64,000 nt of DNA, from NCBI GenBank assembly GCA_029263015.1, contig JAJCYI010000210.1, forward strand, positions 1-64,000. The letters are read 5' to 3'. Numbering within the stretch: the first letter of the stretch is position 1; each line of letters begins with the position of its first letter. A model generated the notes under the pieces. The model was not told the DNA's origin. It was given only the letters and a program-made list of their open reading frames with translations, and did no database searches. Positions 43,547-52,579 of this stretch are shown here, piece by piece. A program made the translations under genes and the position numbers. Source of the DNA: Saprospiraceae bacterium (GTDB lineage: Bacteria; Bacteroidota; Bacteroidia; Chitinophagales; Saprospiraceae).

Positions 43547-44560
43547 CTACAATACGAATACCTCTCCCTCCTCGCAAATCCCAAATCCACTGCCCATAAC
43601 GTTTTTCCTCGCTCCACTATTCTCCAACAGCACAGGATTGGTATGGTTGAAATGGATAAAATGGATTTTTGTTTTTTGTGTTGTCGAAAGCGCTTTAAAG
43701 ATTTCCATGCTTTCCATAATAAACGGATGAGGAATCTCGCTCATGTCCCTGCCAGGTATTTCACCATTTTGATAAAAAGAACCATCAAGCAAGGAGTAGT
43801 CGGTTTGCCTCACTTCTTTTATAACATCCTTTTCCCACAACCGCCATTTGTCAATATCTGGAATGAAAAGCAGTGACTTTTGCGGCCCCTCTATTTTGAA
43901 CCCAACCGTTTCAGAGAATTCATCCCGATGTGGTACCGGCATCGGCGTTATTTTGACGCGTCCGTTCAAAATGACCGTTGAATCAGCGGCAAGGTTGCGA
44001 ATGGCTATATTTTTCAACCCCACCAATTGGCTCCATGGGCCATTGTCTTCTAAAAATGATCTCATCCTCGGCATTGCGTAAACGGGTGTCTCTTTTGAAC
44101 CCATCACTTCCCTCCCCAAATGCACCAACCCTGTGTAATGGCCGATATGCGCATGAGTGAGAAAAATGCCTGCCAATTTAATGGCCCTGCTGGGCAGCAC
44201 ATTTTCCAATCGTTGTAATTGGTCGCGGAAATCTGGCGTGGCATCGATCATCCAGGCCATACTTTCTTTAGGGTCAACTATTGCAATACACGAAACTAAG
44301 CGCCTTTTATCGGGTCGATCCCAAACCTCTTTGCAGCAATCTTTCTTGCACCCCGCCTGTGGGTAGCCAGCGTCCTGGGCAATTCCCAAAACCACCACAA
44401 ATGGCATATTTTCAGTCAAGGTATGCTGAGCCCCTAAACCAATCTTAGAATCCTCCTTCTTTTCGCAAGAATAAAAAATCAGGCCAGTCGCCAACCATAC
44501 AAGAAGTAAAATTGTTGCTAACAGCCTGGCCCAAACGGTATTTAAATAGGTACTCTTCAT
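43547..44560 (-). CDS. PqqB-like metallo-beta-lactamase-fold lipoprotein
   Basis: The frame opens at 44593, but the Met at 44560 gives a signal sequence with a lipobox-like end (ATGLIFYSCEKK), so 337 residues are called. The fold resembles PqqB: GIAQDAGYPQAGCKKDCC near the start corresponds to the PqqB glycine/cysteine motif, and THAHIGHYTGL replaces the classical HxHxDH (Asp changed to Gly). Later motifs are PVPHRDEFSETVGF, FIPDIDKW and FIHFNHTNP. No other pqq genes are present, so PQQ synthesis is unlikely. An envelope hydrolase of unknown substrate is the best call. The altered metal motif is normal within the PqqB group, as some members have HAQIDH. Confidence 0.75.
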   Translation of the reverse strand: MKSTYLNTVWARLLATILLLVWLATGLIFYSCEKKEDSKIGLGAQHTLTENMPFVVVLGIAQDAGYPQAGCKKDCCKEVWDRPDKRRLVSCIAIVDPKESMAWMIDATPDFRDQLQRLENVLPSRAIKLAGIFLTHAHIGHYTGLVHLGREVMGSKETPVYAMPRMRSFLEDNGPWSQLVGLKNIAIRNLAADSTVILNGRVKITPMPVPHRDEFSETVGFKIEGPQKSLLFIPDIDKWRLWEKDVIKEVRQTDYSLLDGSFYQNGEIPGRDMSEIPHPFIMESMEIFKALSTTQKTKIHFIHFNHTNPVLLENSGARKNVMGSGFGICEEGEVFVL

Positions 44561-44713
44561 AACATGGGCTTTCCAAAGAATGAGAAGCTGCAATCCAATA
44601 TTTGCTACAGGCTCATCTTCCTATTTGATTTGGAGTTGTCGGTGTGCGACCCAAAGAAAAACAATTTGATGAATCTTTGCCTCGGCTTTTTAGAAAAAAG
44701 GGGTACAGCTTGC

Positions 44714-44721
44714 TAACTTTA
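44714..44721 (+). promoter_or_regulatory. Candidate -7 element of the sphingolipid cluster
   Basis: TAACTTTA resembles TAnnTTTG with one mismatch and lies 54 bases before the first ATG of the cluster (44776). No clear TTG -33 box is visible. Confidence 0.3.
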
Positions 44722-44775
44722 CAGCCCATTTCGAATCCTTTTCCCTTGAACCTCAATATTTTGATCCATTAACTC

Positions 44776-45390
44776 ATGAAAAAACTATACGTTTCGAATA
44801 AAGATGAAAGCGTGCGCATGTTCAGATATGGATGGATGGAAATTTTTTCAAAAGTTCACTTCAGTGTGCCTGCTATTCTATACCTACCTGTGATAGGGTA
44901 TTTTTTATACGCCAGTATTATTGACCCAACTATAAGTGGTTTGAAGGTTTTGGGACTTTTTGCTGGCGGTGTATTATCATGGACGTTGACAGAGTATTTC
45001 CTTCACCGATTTGTTTTCCATTACCATCCAAGTAAGGATTTTGGGAAACGCTTGCTTTTTATCATGCACGGCGTTCACCACGATTACCCAAACGACTCCA
45101 AACGATTGGTGATGCCCCCATCGGTGAGCATTCCATTGGCATTCATTTTCTATTTTGGGTACAAAGCATTATTAGGTGCTTCCATGGCAGCACCTTTTTT
45201 TGCAGGTTTTGTGCTAGGATACCTTTGTTATGATATGTTGCACTATGCCGTACACCATGCAAACATTAAAAGCAAATGGTTCATGGACATTAAGGCGCAC
45301 CACCTGAAACACCATTTTAAAGATCCGGACAATGGATTTGGTGTCAGTTCGACCTTGTGGGATAAAATAATAGGTACTGAATATAAGTAG
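44776..45390 (+). CDS. Fatty acid hydroxylase superfamily protein (FA2H-like)
   Basis: A 204-residue membrane di-iron enzyme of the sterol desaturase/fatty acid 2-hydroxylase superfamily. All histidine clusters are present: HRFVFHYH (77-84), HGVHHDYP (98-105), HYAVHH (156-161) and HHLKHH (175-180). Four hydrophobic segments flank them. Relatives (FA2H, Scs7) hydroxylate the alpha carbon of the acyl chain of ceramides. Placement at the head of a cluster with a serine palmitoyltransferase supports 2-hydroxylation of sphingolipid acyl chains. No cytochrome b5 domain is fused, so the electron donor is separate. Confidence 0.88.
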   Translation: MKKLYVSNKDESVRMFRYGWMEIFSKVHFSVPAILYLPVIGYFLYASIIDPTISGLKVLGLFAGGVLSWTLTEYFLHRFVFHYHPSKDFGKRLLFIMHGVHHDYPNDSKRLVMPPSVSIPLAFIFYFGYKALLGASMAAPFFAGFVLGYLCYDMLHYAVHHANIKSKWFMDIKAHHLKHHFKDPDNGFGVSSTLWDKIIGTEYK

Positions 45391-45391
45391 T

Positions 45392-45430
45392 GAGGAGTGT
45401 TGAGTATTGAGTGTTGAGTTTTTACTCCTC
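45392..45430. repeat. Small inverted repeat with internal GTTGAGT repeats
   Basis: GAGGAGT (45392-45398) and ACTCCTC (45424-45430) could pair as a 7-bp stem. The loop carries GTTGAGTATTGAGTGTTGAG-type direct repeats. It lies just after the hydroxylase stop and may be a weak transcript-attenuating structure. Confidence 0.4.
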
Positions 45431-45468
45431 ATTTCATAGCTCAATGTTTTTCATCCACCACTATATAA

Positions 45469-46389
45469 ATGGCTTTTGAGCGGTTTTCAAAAAAAGAAAG
45501 TTTCATTGCACTTGGGTTGGCGCTTCTCTACTTGTTGTGGGTAACTTATGTTGTGGGATACAGAGACGACCATTTAATTACTATAACTCTTTGTTTGGGG
45601 TTGTTTTTTGCTGGGGAAACATCGAGGAAAGTGATAATGGCGTTGTTCTTTTTTATCCTTTACTGGGTCATTTACGACTCTTTGCGCATTTACCCCAACT
45701 ATGAATTTAACCTCGTCCACATACAGGAGCCTTATGATATCGAAAAAGCGCTTTTTGGTTTTGAATACCTTGGACAATTAGTTACGCCCAACGAGTTCTT
45801 TGAACAAAATACCTTCCCGATAGCCGATGTAGCCTCAGGTTTCTTTTATCTGAGCTGGGTTCCGGTACCGATTGCTTTTGCCGTTTGGTTGTTTTTTAGG
45901 GACAAGCGGATGCTGCTCGATTTTTCATTTGCATTTTTGCTGACCAACCTGTTCGGCTTTGTGCTTTATTATGCTTATCCCGCAGCTCCTCCCTGGTATG
46001 TGGAAATGCACGGTTTTGTTGAAAATTTTAGCATTCCGGGCAATGAAGCTGGATTGGCAAATTTTGACAGGATCATGGGCATCCAGCTTTTTCATGGGAT
46101 GTATGCAAAGAACGCCAATGTTTTTGCAGCCATCCCATCATTGCATTCTGCCTATCCAATCCTTCCCTTATATTTTGCTTTAAAAAGAAGGATGAAGTTG
46201 GCAGCCTGGGTGTTTTTCATAATTTGCCTCGGAATATGGGGGACGGCTGTCTATTCCCGGCATCATTATATCATTGATGTAATTTTGGGCGTTTTGTGCG
46301 CTTTGTCCACAATTTTTGTGCTGGAACGTTTGGTGTTGAGGACGAGGGTGGACGGGTGGCTGGATAGGTACGCGAAGTTGATAAATTAA
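45469..46389 (+). CDS. AUR1-like PAP2 phosphotransferase (inositol/ethanolamine phosphoryl-ceramide synthase-like)
   Basis: A 306-residue integral membrane protein with six or more predicted helices. Lipid phosphatase-like motifs are AAIPSLHSAYP (about 222-232, catalytic His) and YSRHHYIIDVILG (about 262-274, catalytic His and Asp), the pattern of AUR1/inositol phosphorylceramide synthases. Such enzymes transfer a phospho-headgroup from a phospholipid to the 1-hydroxyl of ceramide. Together with the hydroxylase and serine palmitoyltransferase, it is the likely headgroup transferase of the cluster. Which headgroup it uses cannot be read from the sequence, and plain PAP2 phosphatase activity is the alternative. 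ATG at 45469; it follows the hydroxylase by 78 bases. Confidence 0.8.
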   Translation: MAFERFSKKESFIALGLALLYLLWVTYVVGYRDDHLITITLCLGLFFAGETSRKVIMALFFFILYWVIYDSLRIYPNYEFNLVHIQEPYDIEKALFGFEYLGQLVTPNEFFEQNTFPIADVASGFFYLSWVPVPIAFAVWLFFRDKRMLLDFSFAFLLTNLFGFVLYYAYPAAPPWYVEMHGFVENFSIPGNEAGLANFDRIMGIQLFHGMYAKNANVFAAIPSLHSAYPILPLYFALKRRMKLAAWVFFIICLGIWGTAVYSRHHYIIDVILGVLCALSTIFVLERLVLRTRVDGWLDRYAKLIN

Positions 46390-46410
46390 TGATCCTAAAT
46401 ATATTATACC

Positions 46411-46617
46411 ATGACAGATAAATTAATTCTGACACAGATTGAACTTTTGCCGAACAACTTAAAAAAAGAAGTTCTTGATTTTATCGGTTACTTGTTGATG
46501 AAGTACAATAAAGAAAACAAGAAAAAGTCTGCTCCAAAATTTGGAAGTGCAAAAGGTAAATATGTGCTTTCACCTGATTTTGATGAACCTTTAGAAGACT
46601 TCAAAGAATACATGTAA
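46411..46617 (+). CDS. DUF2281-type VapB-like antitoxin
   Basis: A 68-residue protein with the arrangement of DUF2281 antitoxins: an N-terminal helix (ILTQIELLPNNLKKEVLDFI) for DNA binding or dimerisation, then a basic linker and the toxin-binding tail PKFGSAKGKYVLSPDFDEPL with DFKEYM at the end. Its stop codon is immediately followed by the ATG of the PIN toxin gene (46618), the normal vapBC layout. The antitoxin frame is intact although the partner toxin is broken. Confidence 0.82.
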   Translation: MTDKLILTQIELLPNNLKKEVLDFIGYLLMKYNKENKKKSAPKFGSAKGKYVLSPDFDEPLEDFKEYM

Positions 46618-48183
<1,566 letters not shown>

Positions 48184-48212
48184 AAGAATAAGGAAACCAC
48201 AAATTAATGGAT

Positions 48213-48249
48213 TAGGCGTCGGACACCTTCGAAGGGTGTCCGACGCCTA
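48213..48249. terminator. Perfect 15-bp palindrome between spt and the GNAT gene
   Basis: TAGGCGTCGGACACC and GGTGTCCGACGCCTA pair perfectly (48213-48227 with 48235-48249) around a short TTCGAAG-type loop. It sits 30 bases after the spt stop and 36 bases before the next start. Without a T-run it is not a standard terminator. It could be an interspersed palindrome or a processing site within the operon. Confidence 0.55.
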
Positions 48250-48285
48250 TATAAGTAGGTGAGTTATCTTTTGAAATCAAGTAAT

Positions 48286-49416
48286 ATGAATACCAGCATT
48301 ATTGAAGTGAAGTCCAACCGAGACAAAAAGCGCTTCATTGACTTTCCACACGAATTATATAAAGACGACCCGAACTACGTTCCCGAAATTTATATCGGCC
48401 AAAAAGAATTGTTGAGCGAAAAGAAAAACCCTTTTTTCCGCCACTCCAAAGTACAGCTTTACCTTGCCTATCAGAATGAGGAAATTGTTGGGCGCATTGC
48501 CGCTATCCGCAACAATGAATACAACAATTTCGCTAATGCCAATGTCGGGTTTTTCGGCCTGTTTGATGTGATCGAAAATTATGAAGTTGCAAAAGTACTT
48601 TTGGACACAGCAAACCAATGGGTAAAAAATGAAAAATTGGATGCGGTCCTCGGACCTACCAATTTCTCCACCAATGATACCGCCGGATTACTGGTGGAGG
48701 GCTTTGATCGACCTCCAGTAGTCATGATGACTTATAATAAACCATACTATGTCACATTCCTTGAGCAGTACGGGTTTGTTAGCCAAATGGACTTGCTGGC
48801 CTACCATGTCACGGAGCAAACAGTCAATACAAAATCCGTCCGCATCGCTAATATGCTGGGCGAGCGCCTAGAGAAAAAAGGCATCACCGTTCGCAGTGTG
48901 AACATGAAGAACTTCAAAACTGAGGTAAACACCATCTGTGATATTTATCAAAACGCCTGGGACAAAAATTGGGGTTTCGTGCCGCCCACCAAGGCCGAGT
49001 TCAACCATTTGGCTGAAGGCCTTAAAATGGTTGTCGATCCCGATTTTGCGCTCATCGCTGAAGACAAAGGAAAAGCCGTTGCGTTTGCCCTTGCCGTGCC
49101 CGACATTAACATCATTGCCCGAACCATAAAAAAAGGCAGGCTCCTACCGACTGGAATTTTCAAACTATTGTTCCAAAAAAAGAAAATCAAACGCTTGCGC
49201 ATTATCCTGCTTGGCGTTTTAGAAGGTTACCGTAAAATGGGGATCGAGGGCATTTTTTACGCCCGCATCATTTCCAGGGGCATGGAAAAAGGATACAATG
49301 AAGCGGAAGCATCTTGGATTTTGGACAATAATGAAATGATGAAAAAAGGGGTGGAAGGCGCTAACATGGTACCGTACAAACGATATCGAATTTATGAAAA
49401 GAAAATAGAGAATTAA
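48286..49416 (+). CDS. GNAT-superfamily acyltransferase, candidate ceramide synthase
   Basis: A GTG at 48259 is in frame, but the ATG at 48286 (MNTSIIEVKSNRDKKRFIDF) gives a typical start, for 376 residues. The N-terminal part (about 20-105) has the GNAT-like pattern VQLYLAYQNEEIVGRIAAIR, followed by LGPTNFSTNDTAGLLVEGFD. A second acyltransferase-like half shows FALIAEDKGKAVAFALAVPD and a C-terminal acceptor region (GVLEGYRKMGIEGIFYARI, then EASWILDNNEMMKKG). Proteins of this type lie next to serine palmitoyltransferase in many Bacteroidota. A GNAT-superfamily protein is the ceramide synthase in Caulobacter, so N-acylation of sphinganine or its ketone is inferred for this one. Confidence 0.75.
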   Translation: MNTSIIEVKSNRDKKRFIDFPHELYKDDPNYVPEIYIGQKELLSEKKNPFFRHSKVQLYLAYQNEEIVGRIAAIRNNEYNNFANANVGFFGLFDVIENYEVAKVLLDTANQWVKNEKLDAVLGPTNFSTNDTAGLLVEGFDRPPVVMMTYNKPYYVTFLEQYGFVSQMDLLAYHVTEQTVNTKSVRIANMLGERLEKKGITVRSVNMKNFKTEVNTICDIYQNAWDKNWGFVPPTKAEFNHLAEGLKMVVDPDFALIAEDKGKAVAFALAVPDINIIARTIKKGRLLPTGIFKLLFQKKKIKRLRIILLGVLEGYRKMGIEGIFYARIISRGMEKGYNEAEASWILDNNEMMKKGVEGANMVPYKRYRIYEKKIEN

Positions 49417-49428
49417 GTAGTGTGAAAT

Positions 49429-49491
49429 GGTTTATTGGTGTAACGGTGTAATGGTTTAACGGCGTCCACTACACCGTTACACCAATAAACC
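49429..49491. repeat. 22-bp perfect inverted repeat before the reductase gene
   Basis: The arms 49429-49450 and 49470-49491 are exact reverse complements of 22 bases (GGTTTATTGGTGTAACGGTG...), with a 19-base loop that repeats part of the arm sequence (ATGGTTTAACGG). It begins 12 bases past the GNAT stop and ends 14 bases before the reductase ATG, so its RNA hairpin would end almost at the ribosome binding region. It could terminate, attenuate or block translation. Confidence 0.7.
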
Positions 49492-49505
49492 AATAAACCG
49501 TTTAA

Positions 49506-50498
49506 ATGAAAAAAATACTCATCACCGGCGCATCGGGCTTTGTTGGCAGCCACCTTGTCGAAGAGGCTTTGGAGCGGAACTTGAATGTATATGCCGGAGT
49601 AAGAAAAACGAGTAGCAGACAATATTTAAAAGGTGACCGTATCCATTTATTAGAAATGGATTTTTCCAATAAAAAAGAATTAACACAAAAATTAAAAGAT
49701 CATAAATTCGATTTTATAGTACACAATGCAGGCGTTGTCTCGGTGCCAAAATTGAAAGATTATTACCGGATAAATTATGAATTTTCAAAAACTTTTATTG
49801 AGGCTATATATGCTTCTGAAAACAGCCTAGATAAATTCACCTATATCAGCAGCCTGGCGTCCTATGGCCCAGCAAACAGTGAAAACCTTTCCGATTTTTT
49901 AAAAGAAGAAGACAATCGAAACCCCATCAATACTTATGGCAAGTCAAAATTAAAAACAGAAGAATATTTAGCACAGCAAAGTGATTTTCCATATATTATT
50001 ATTCGCCCAGGTGGAGTCTATGGGCCAAGGGAAAAAGAAATACTCACTTTTTTTAAATTAATTAATCGAAATATAGAAGGTTACATCGGTAGCCGAGATC
50101 AACACCTTGCTTTTATTTATGTAAAAGACTTGGCGAGAGCCATTGTTGACGCCACTATTTCGCAGCATACTCAAAAAGCTTATTTTATTTCTGACGGAAA
50201 ACATTATACACAATGGGATCTCGGAAAATATGCCAAACGTATTTTAAATAAAAAAACCTTCCGTTTTCATGTGCCCGTTAATTTAGTCAGGAGCATAGCA
50301 TGGCTTTTGGAACAGCCTGCAAAAATAACCGGAAATTACCCAGCATTAAATTTGGAAAAAGTCAGTATTTTGGAAAGCATGAATTGGAAATGCGACATCA
50401 CACCACTGAAAAATGATTTAGGTTTCGAGCCAGAGTATGATTTGGAAAAAGGATTGGAAGACACACTCAATTGGTATAAGGAAAATAAGTGGTTGTAG
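49506..50498 (+). CDS. NAD(P)-dependent epimerase/dehydratase-family reductase, candidate ceramide reductase
   Basis: A 330-residue extended short-chain dehydrogenase. The Rossmann motif is ITGASGFVGSHLVEEA (about 6-21). The catalytic Ser/Thr region is FTYISSLASYGPAN, and the active-site YxxxK is TYGKSKLKTE, followed by PYIIIRPGGVYGPRE. Next to serine palmitoyltransferase and the GNAT acyltransferase, it is the likely counterpart of CerR, which reduces the keto group to give (dihydro)ceramide. Sugar epimerase activity is the alternative on fold alone. It is the last gene of the cluster. Its DNA is noticeably richer in AT than its neighbours, which may indicate separate acquisition. Confidence 0.75.
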   Translation: MKKILITGASGFVGSHLVEEALERNLNVYAGVRKTSSRQYLKGDRIHLLEMDFSNKKELTQKLKDHKFDFIVHNAGVVSVPKLKDYYRINYEFSKTFIEAIYASENSLDKFTYISSLASYGPANSENLSDFLKEEDNRNPINTYGKSKLKTEEYLAQQSDFPYIIIRPGGVYGPREKEILTFFKLINRNIEGYIGSRDQHLAFIYVKDLARAIVDATISQHTQKAYFISDGKHYTQWDLGKYAKRILNKKTFRFHVPVNLVRSIAWLLEQPAKITGNYPALNLEKVSILESMNWKCDITPLKNDLGFEPEYDLEKGLEDTLNWYKENKWL

Positions 50499-50590
50499 CT
50501 GGGAGGATTTATTGGCCGGGGTTCAATAAGTGAAAAGAACAAAATCCGCTTTGACGGTTTTCAACTGCATACTGCCAACTGTATACTGTT

Positions 50591-51994
50591 TTATAAGTAC
50601 CCCAATATCTTCATCATATCTTCTGCCCGCTGTTCTTCCCGATATAATTTATCAACAATATTTCCTTTCGAGTCTTTGTAAATCAGCACCTGCTTGGGCG
50701 ATGGGATCAAGCAGTGTTTTAACCCGCCATAACCACTGAGTGTGTCTTGGTAAGCCCCTGTGTGAAAGAAGCCAAGGTAGAGCGGTTCTTTGTCGTTCTT
50801 GTCAATAGTGGGGAGGTACACCTGGCTTTCGTGAACTTCCGAGTTATAATAATCCGAGTTGTCACAACTCAACCCGCCAATGTTCACCCTGCGATATTCA
50901 TTGTACCATTTATTGATTGGGAGCAGGATGAAACGCTCCCCAATGCCCCAACTATCTGGCATGGTCGTGATGAGCGAATTGTCCACCATGTACCAAACCT
51001 CAGCATCGTTCTGTTGCTTTTGGTCGAGCACTGAAAAGATATGCGCGCCGCTTTCCCCAACTGTATATTTTCCAAATTCAGTGAAAATATCTGGCTCCGG
51101 AATTCCTTCTTCCCGGCAAGCCTGAAGGATCAGGTTGATGATTTCCCGCACCATATAGCTATAGTCGAATTCAAATCCAAGGGAGTTGCGAATGGGCATC
51201 CCGCCTCCAATGTTCAAGGCACTAAGGGATGGGCAAACCTTTTTGAGTTCGCAATACAGTTTGACTGCTTTTTTTAGTTCACCCCAATAATAGATAGAGT
51301 CTTTTATTCCGGAGTCCACGAAAAAGTGGAGCATCGTTACTTTGAATTTCTTGGATTTAGCGAGCCGCTCTTTGTAATAATTTACCACCTCCGATCCGCG
51401 AATACCGAGCCGGGAGGTATAAAATTCAAAGTTTGGATCTTCATCCGTTGCTATCCGGATGCCAATGTCGCACTTACCAGTTACGTATTCTTCAAAGAAT
51501 TCGACTTCATTTTTGTTGTCGAGCACAGGTATTACATTTTCAAAACCATCATTGATGAGTTCACTAATTTTGAAAGCATATTCCTCGGTTTTGAAGCCGT
51601 TGTTGACAATGAAAAGATCTTTGTCAATCCATTTCTTTTCATAGAGTTTCCGTACAAGGTCCACATCAAAAGAAGAAGAGGTTTCGAGTTGTGACCCATA
51701 CTTCAAAACCTCTTTTACCACATAACTGAAATGCGAACTTTTTGTACAATAGCAATAATGGTACGCCCCTTTGTAGCCAAGTGTTTTTATGGCTTTGTTG
51801 AATAAGTTTTTCGCCTTTTTAACTTGGGTGCCTATTTTAGGAACATAAGTCAACCTTAGAGGTGTCCCATATTTTTCAATTAGATAAACCAATGGAATAC
51901 CATTGAATACCAGGCAGTTATCCTCAATATCAAATCCTTCTTGTGGAAAATAGAAGGTCTGGTCAATGAGGTCAAAATAACGGTTTTTTATCAT
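50591..51994 (-). CDS. speA: Arginine decarboxylase, alanine-racemase-fold (fold III) type
   Basis: A 467-residue PLP enzyme. The PLP lysine is Lys85 (YHYCYCTKSSHF), followed by the barrel motifs LETSSSFDVDLV, MLHFFVDSGIK, LNIGGGMP (phosphate-binding Gly cluster) and FTEFGKYTVGESG. The C-terminal region shows GGLSCDNSDYY with the CDNSD element that contributes the catalytic cysteine and aspartate, and GFFHTGAYQDTLSGYGG. Bacteroidota proteins of this type are annotated as arginine decarboxylase and start polyamine synthesis through agmatine. Diaminopimelate or ornithine decarboxylase is the alternative within the fold. It is convergent with the reductase gene and separated from it by 92 bases. 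Confidence 0.82.
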   Translation of the reverse strand: MIKNRYFDLIDQTFYFPQEGFDIEDNCLVFNGIPLVYLIEKYGTPLRLTYVPKIGTQVKKAKNLFNKAIKTLGYKGAYHYCYCTKSSHFSYVVKEVLKYGSQLETSSSFDVDLVRKLYEKKWIDKDLFIVNNGFKTEEYAFKISELINDGFENVIPVLDNKNEVEFFEEYVTGKCDIGIRIATDEDPNFEFYTSRLGIRGSEVVNYYKERLAKSKKFKVTMLHFFVDSGIKDSIYYWGELKKAVKLYCELKKVCPSLSALNIGGGMPIRNSLGFEFDYSYMVREIINLILQACREEGIPEPDIFTEFGKYTVGESGAHIFSVLDQKQQNDAEVWYMVDNSLITTMPDSWGIGERFILLPINKWYNEYRRVNIGGLSCDNSDYYNSEVHESQVYLPTIDKNDKEPLYLGFFHTGAYQDTLSGYGGLKHCLIPSPKQVLIYKDSKGNIVDKLYREEQRAEDMMKILGYL

Positions 51995-52248
51995 TTCAAA
52001 AAAGAAAGTGCATTTTAAGGAGTTGCGCCAATTGGTACAACCAAAACCCAGTTCGAGTTACTGCTTATCCTGCGTTTTTTAATACTTGTGATCGAAAAAA
52101 GAGGGCAAAAATAATAGCTATTTTAAAAACTTCCAGAATTTATCATCAAGTTTTCATCTATCAACTATACCTTCGTTGCATTGGCTTATTCGACGCCCGC
52201 TCTTCCTCTTTTTATAAATTGCCCAAAGCCATTATCCCCAATTCTTCT

Positions 52249-52432
52249 TAAGTAACAAAGGTTGATTATTTGGGTAAATTTTGAGGATAAGATTTTTTCG
52301 ATAGTTGTCTTGAAAAAATCAGTGCATAGCCAAGTTACGGACTTATTTTTTTGAGGAAAACCTGCCTGCCGGCAGGCAGGTAGCGGAAAAAGATATTCTC
52401 AAAATACCCGAATAATTAGGCTTTGTTACTTA
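52249..52432. mobile_element. MITE-like non-autonomous element with TA at both ends
   Basis: The 184-base element begins TA-AGTAACAAAG and ends CTTTGTTACT-TA. The outer arms match for about 50 bases with small differences (ATTATTTGGGTAAATTTTGA on the left, ATTATTCGGGTATTTTGA read inward on the right). The interior carries the perfect palindrome CCTGCCTGCCGGCAGGCAGG (52361-52380). There is no transposase ORF. TA flanks with inverted repeats are what IS630/Tc1-mariner-type MITEs leave, so that origin is inferred. Confidence 0.65.
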
Positions 52433-52527
52433 GTTTTACAGTTGAGAATTCCCACCTATTCATTCAGCCCACCTGAGACAAATTTTCACAAAAATCATTC
52501 AAAATAACATTTTGTTTTAAAAACACG

Positions 52528-52535
52528 TACATTTG
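52528..52535 (+). promoter_or_regulatory. Candidate -7 element of the SRPBCC gene
   Basis: TACATTTG matches TAnnTTTG exactly and lies 44 bases before the ATG at 52580. A TTTG at 52511-52514 upstream is closer than the usual -33 spacing. This site argues for the start at 52580 rather than the in-frame ATG at 52553, which would leave a very short leader. Confidence 0.45.
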
Positions 52536-52579
52536 TTTGTATTTTAAAACAAATGCATTCACCAACTAAATTTTTTATT

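Larger units (their letters stand above)
51995..52579. other. Spacer with a MITE-like element and promoter sequences
   Basis: No ORF is credible in these 585 bases. They contain an inverted-repeat element (52249-52432) and a promoter-like box before the SRPBCC gene (52528-52535). A separate TACCTTCG at 52168-52175 resembles the -7 boxes of lipB and the PhoD-like gene but has no gene behind it, apart from the element. Confidence 0.5.

Noticed and set aside
52168-52175. TACCTTCG box as promoter of an unlisted gene or small RNA
   Set aside because: It matches the -7 type seen elsewhere, but there is no ORF and no clear terminator behind it before the MITE-like element; without expression data it cannot be called.
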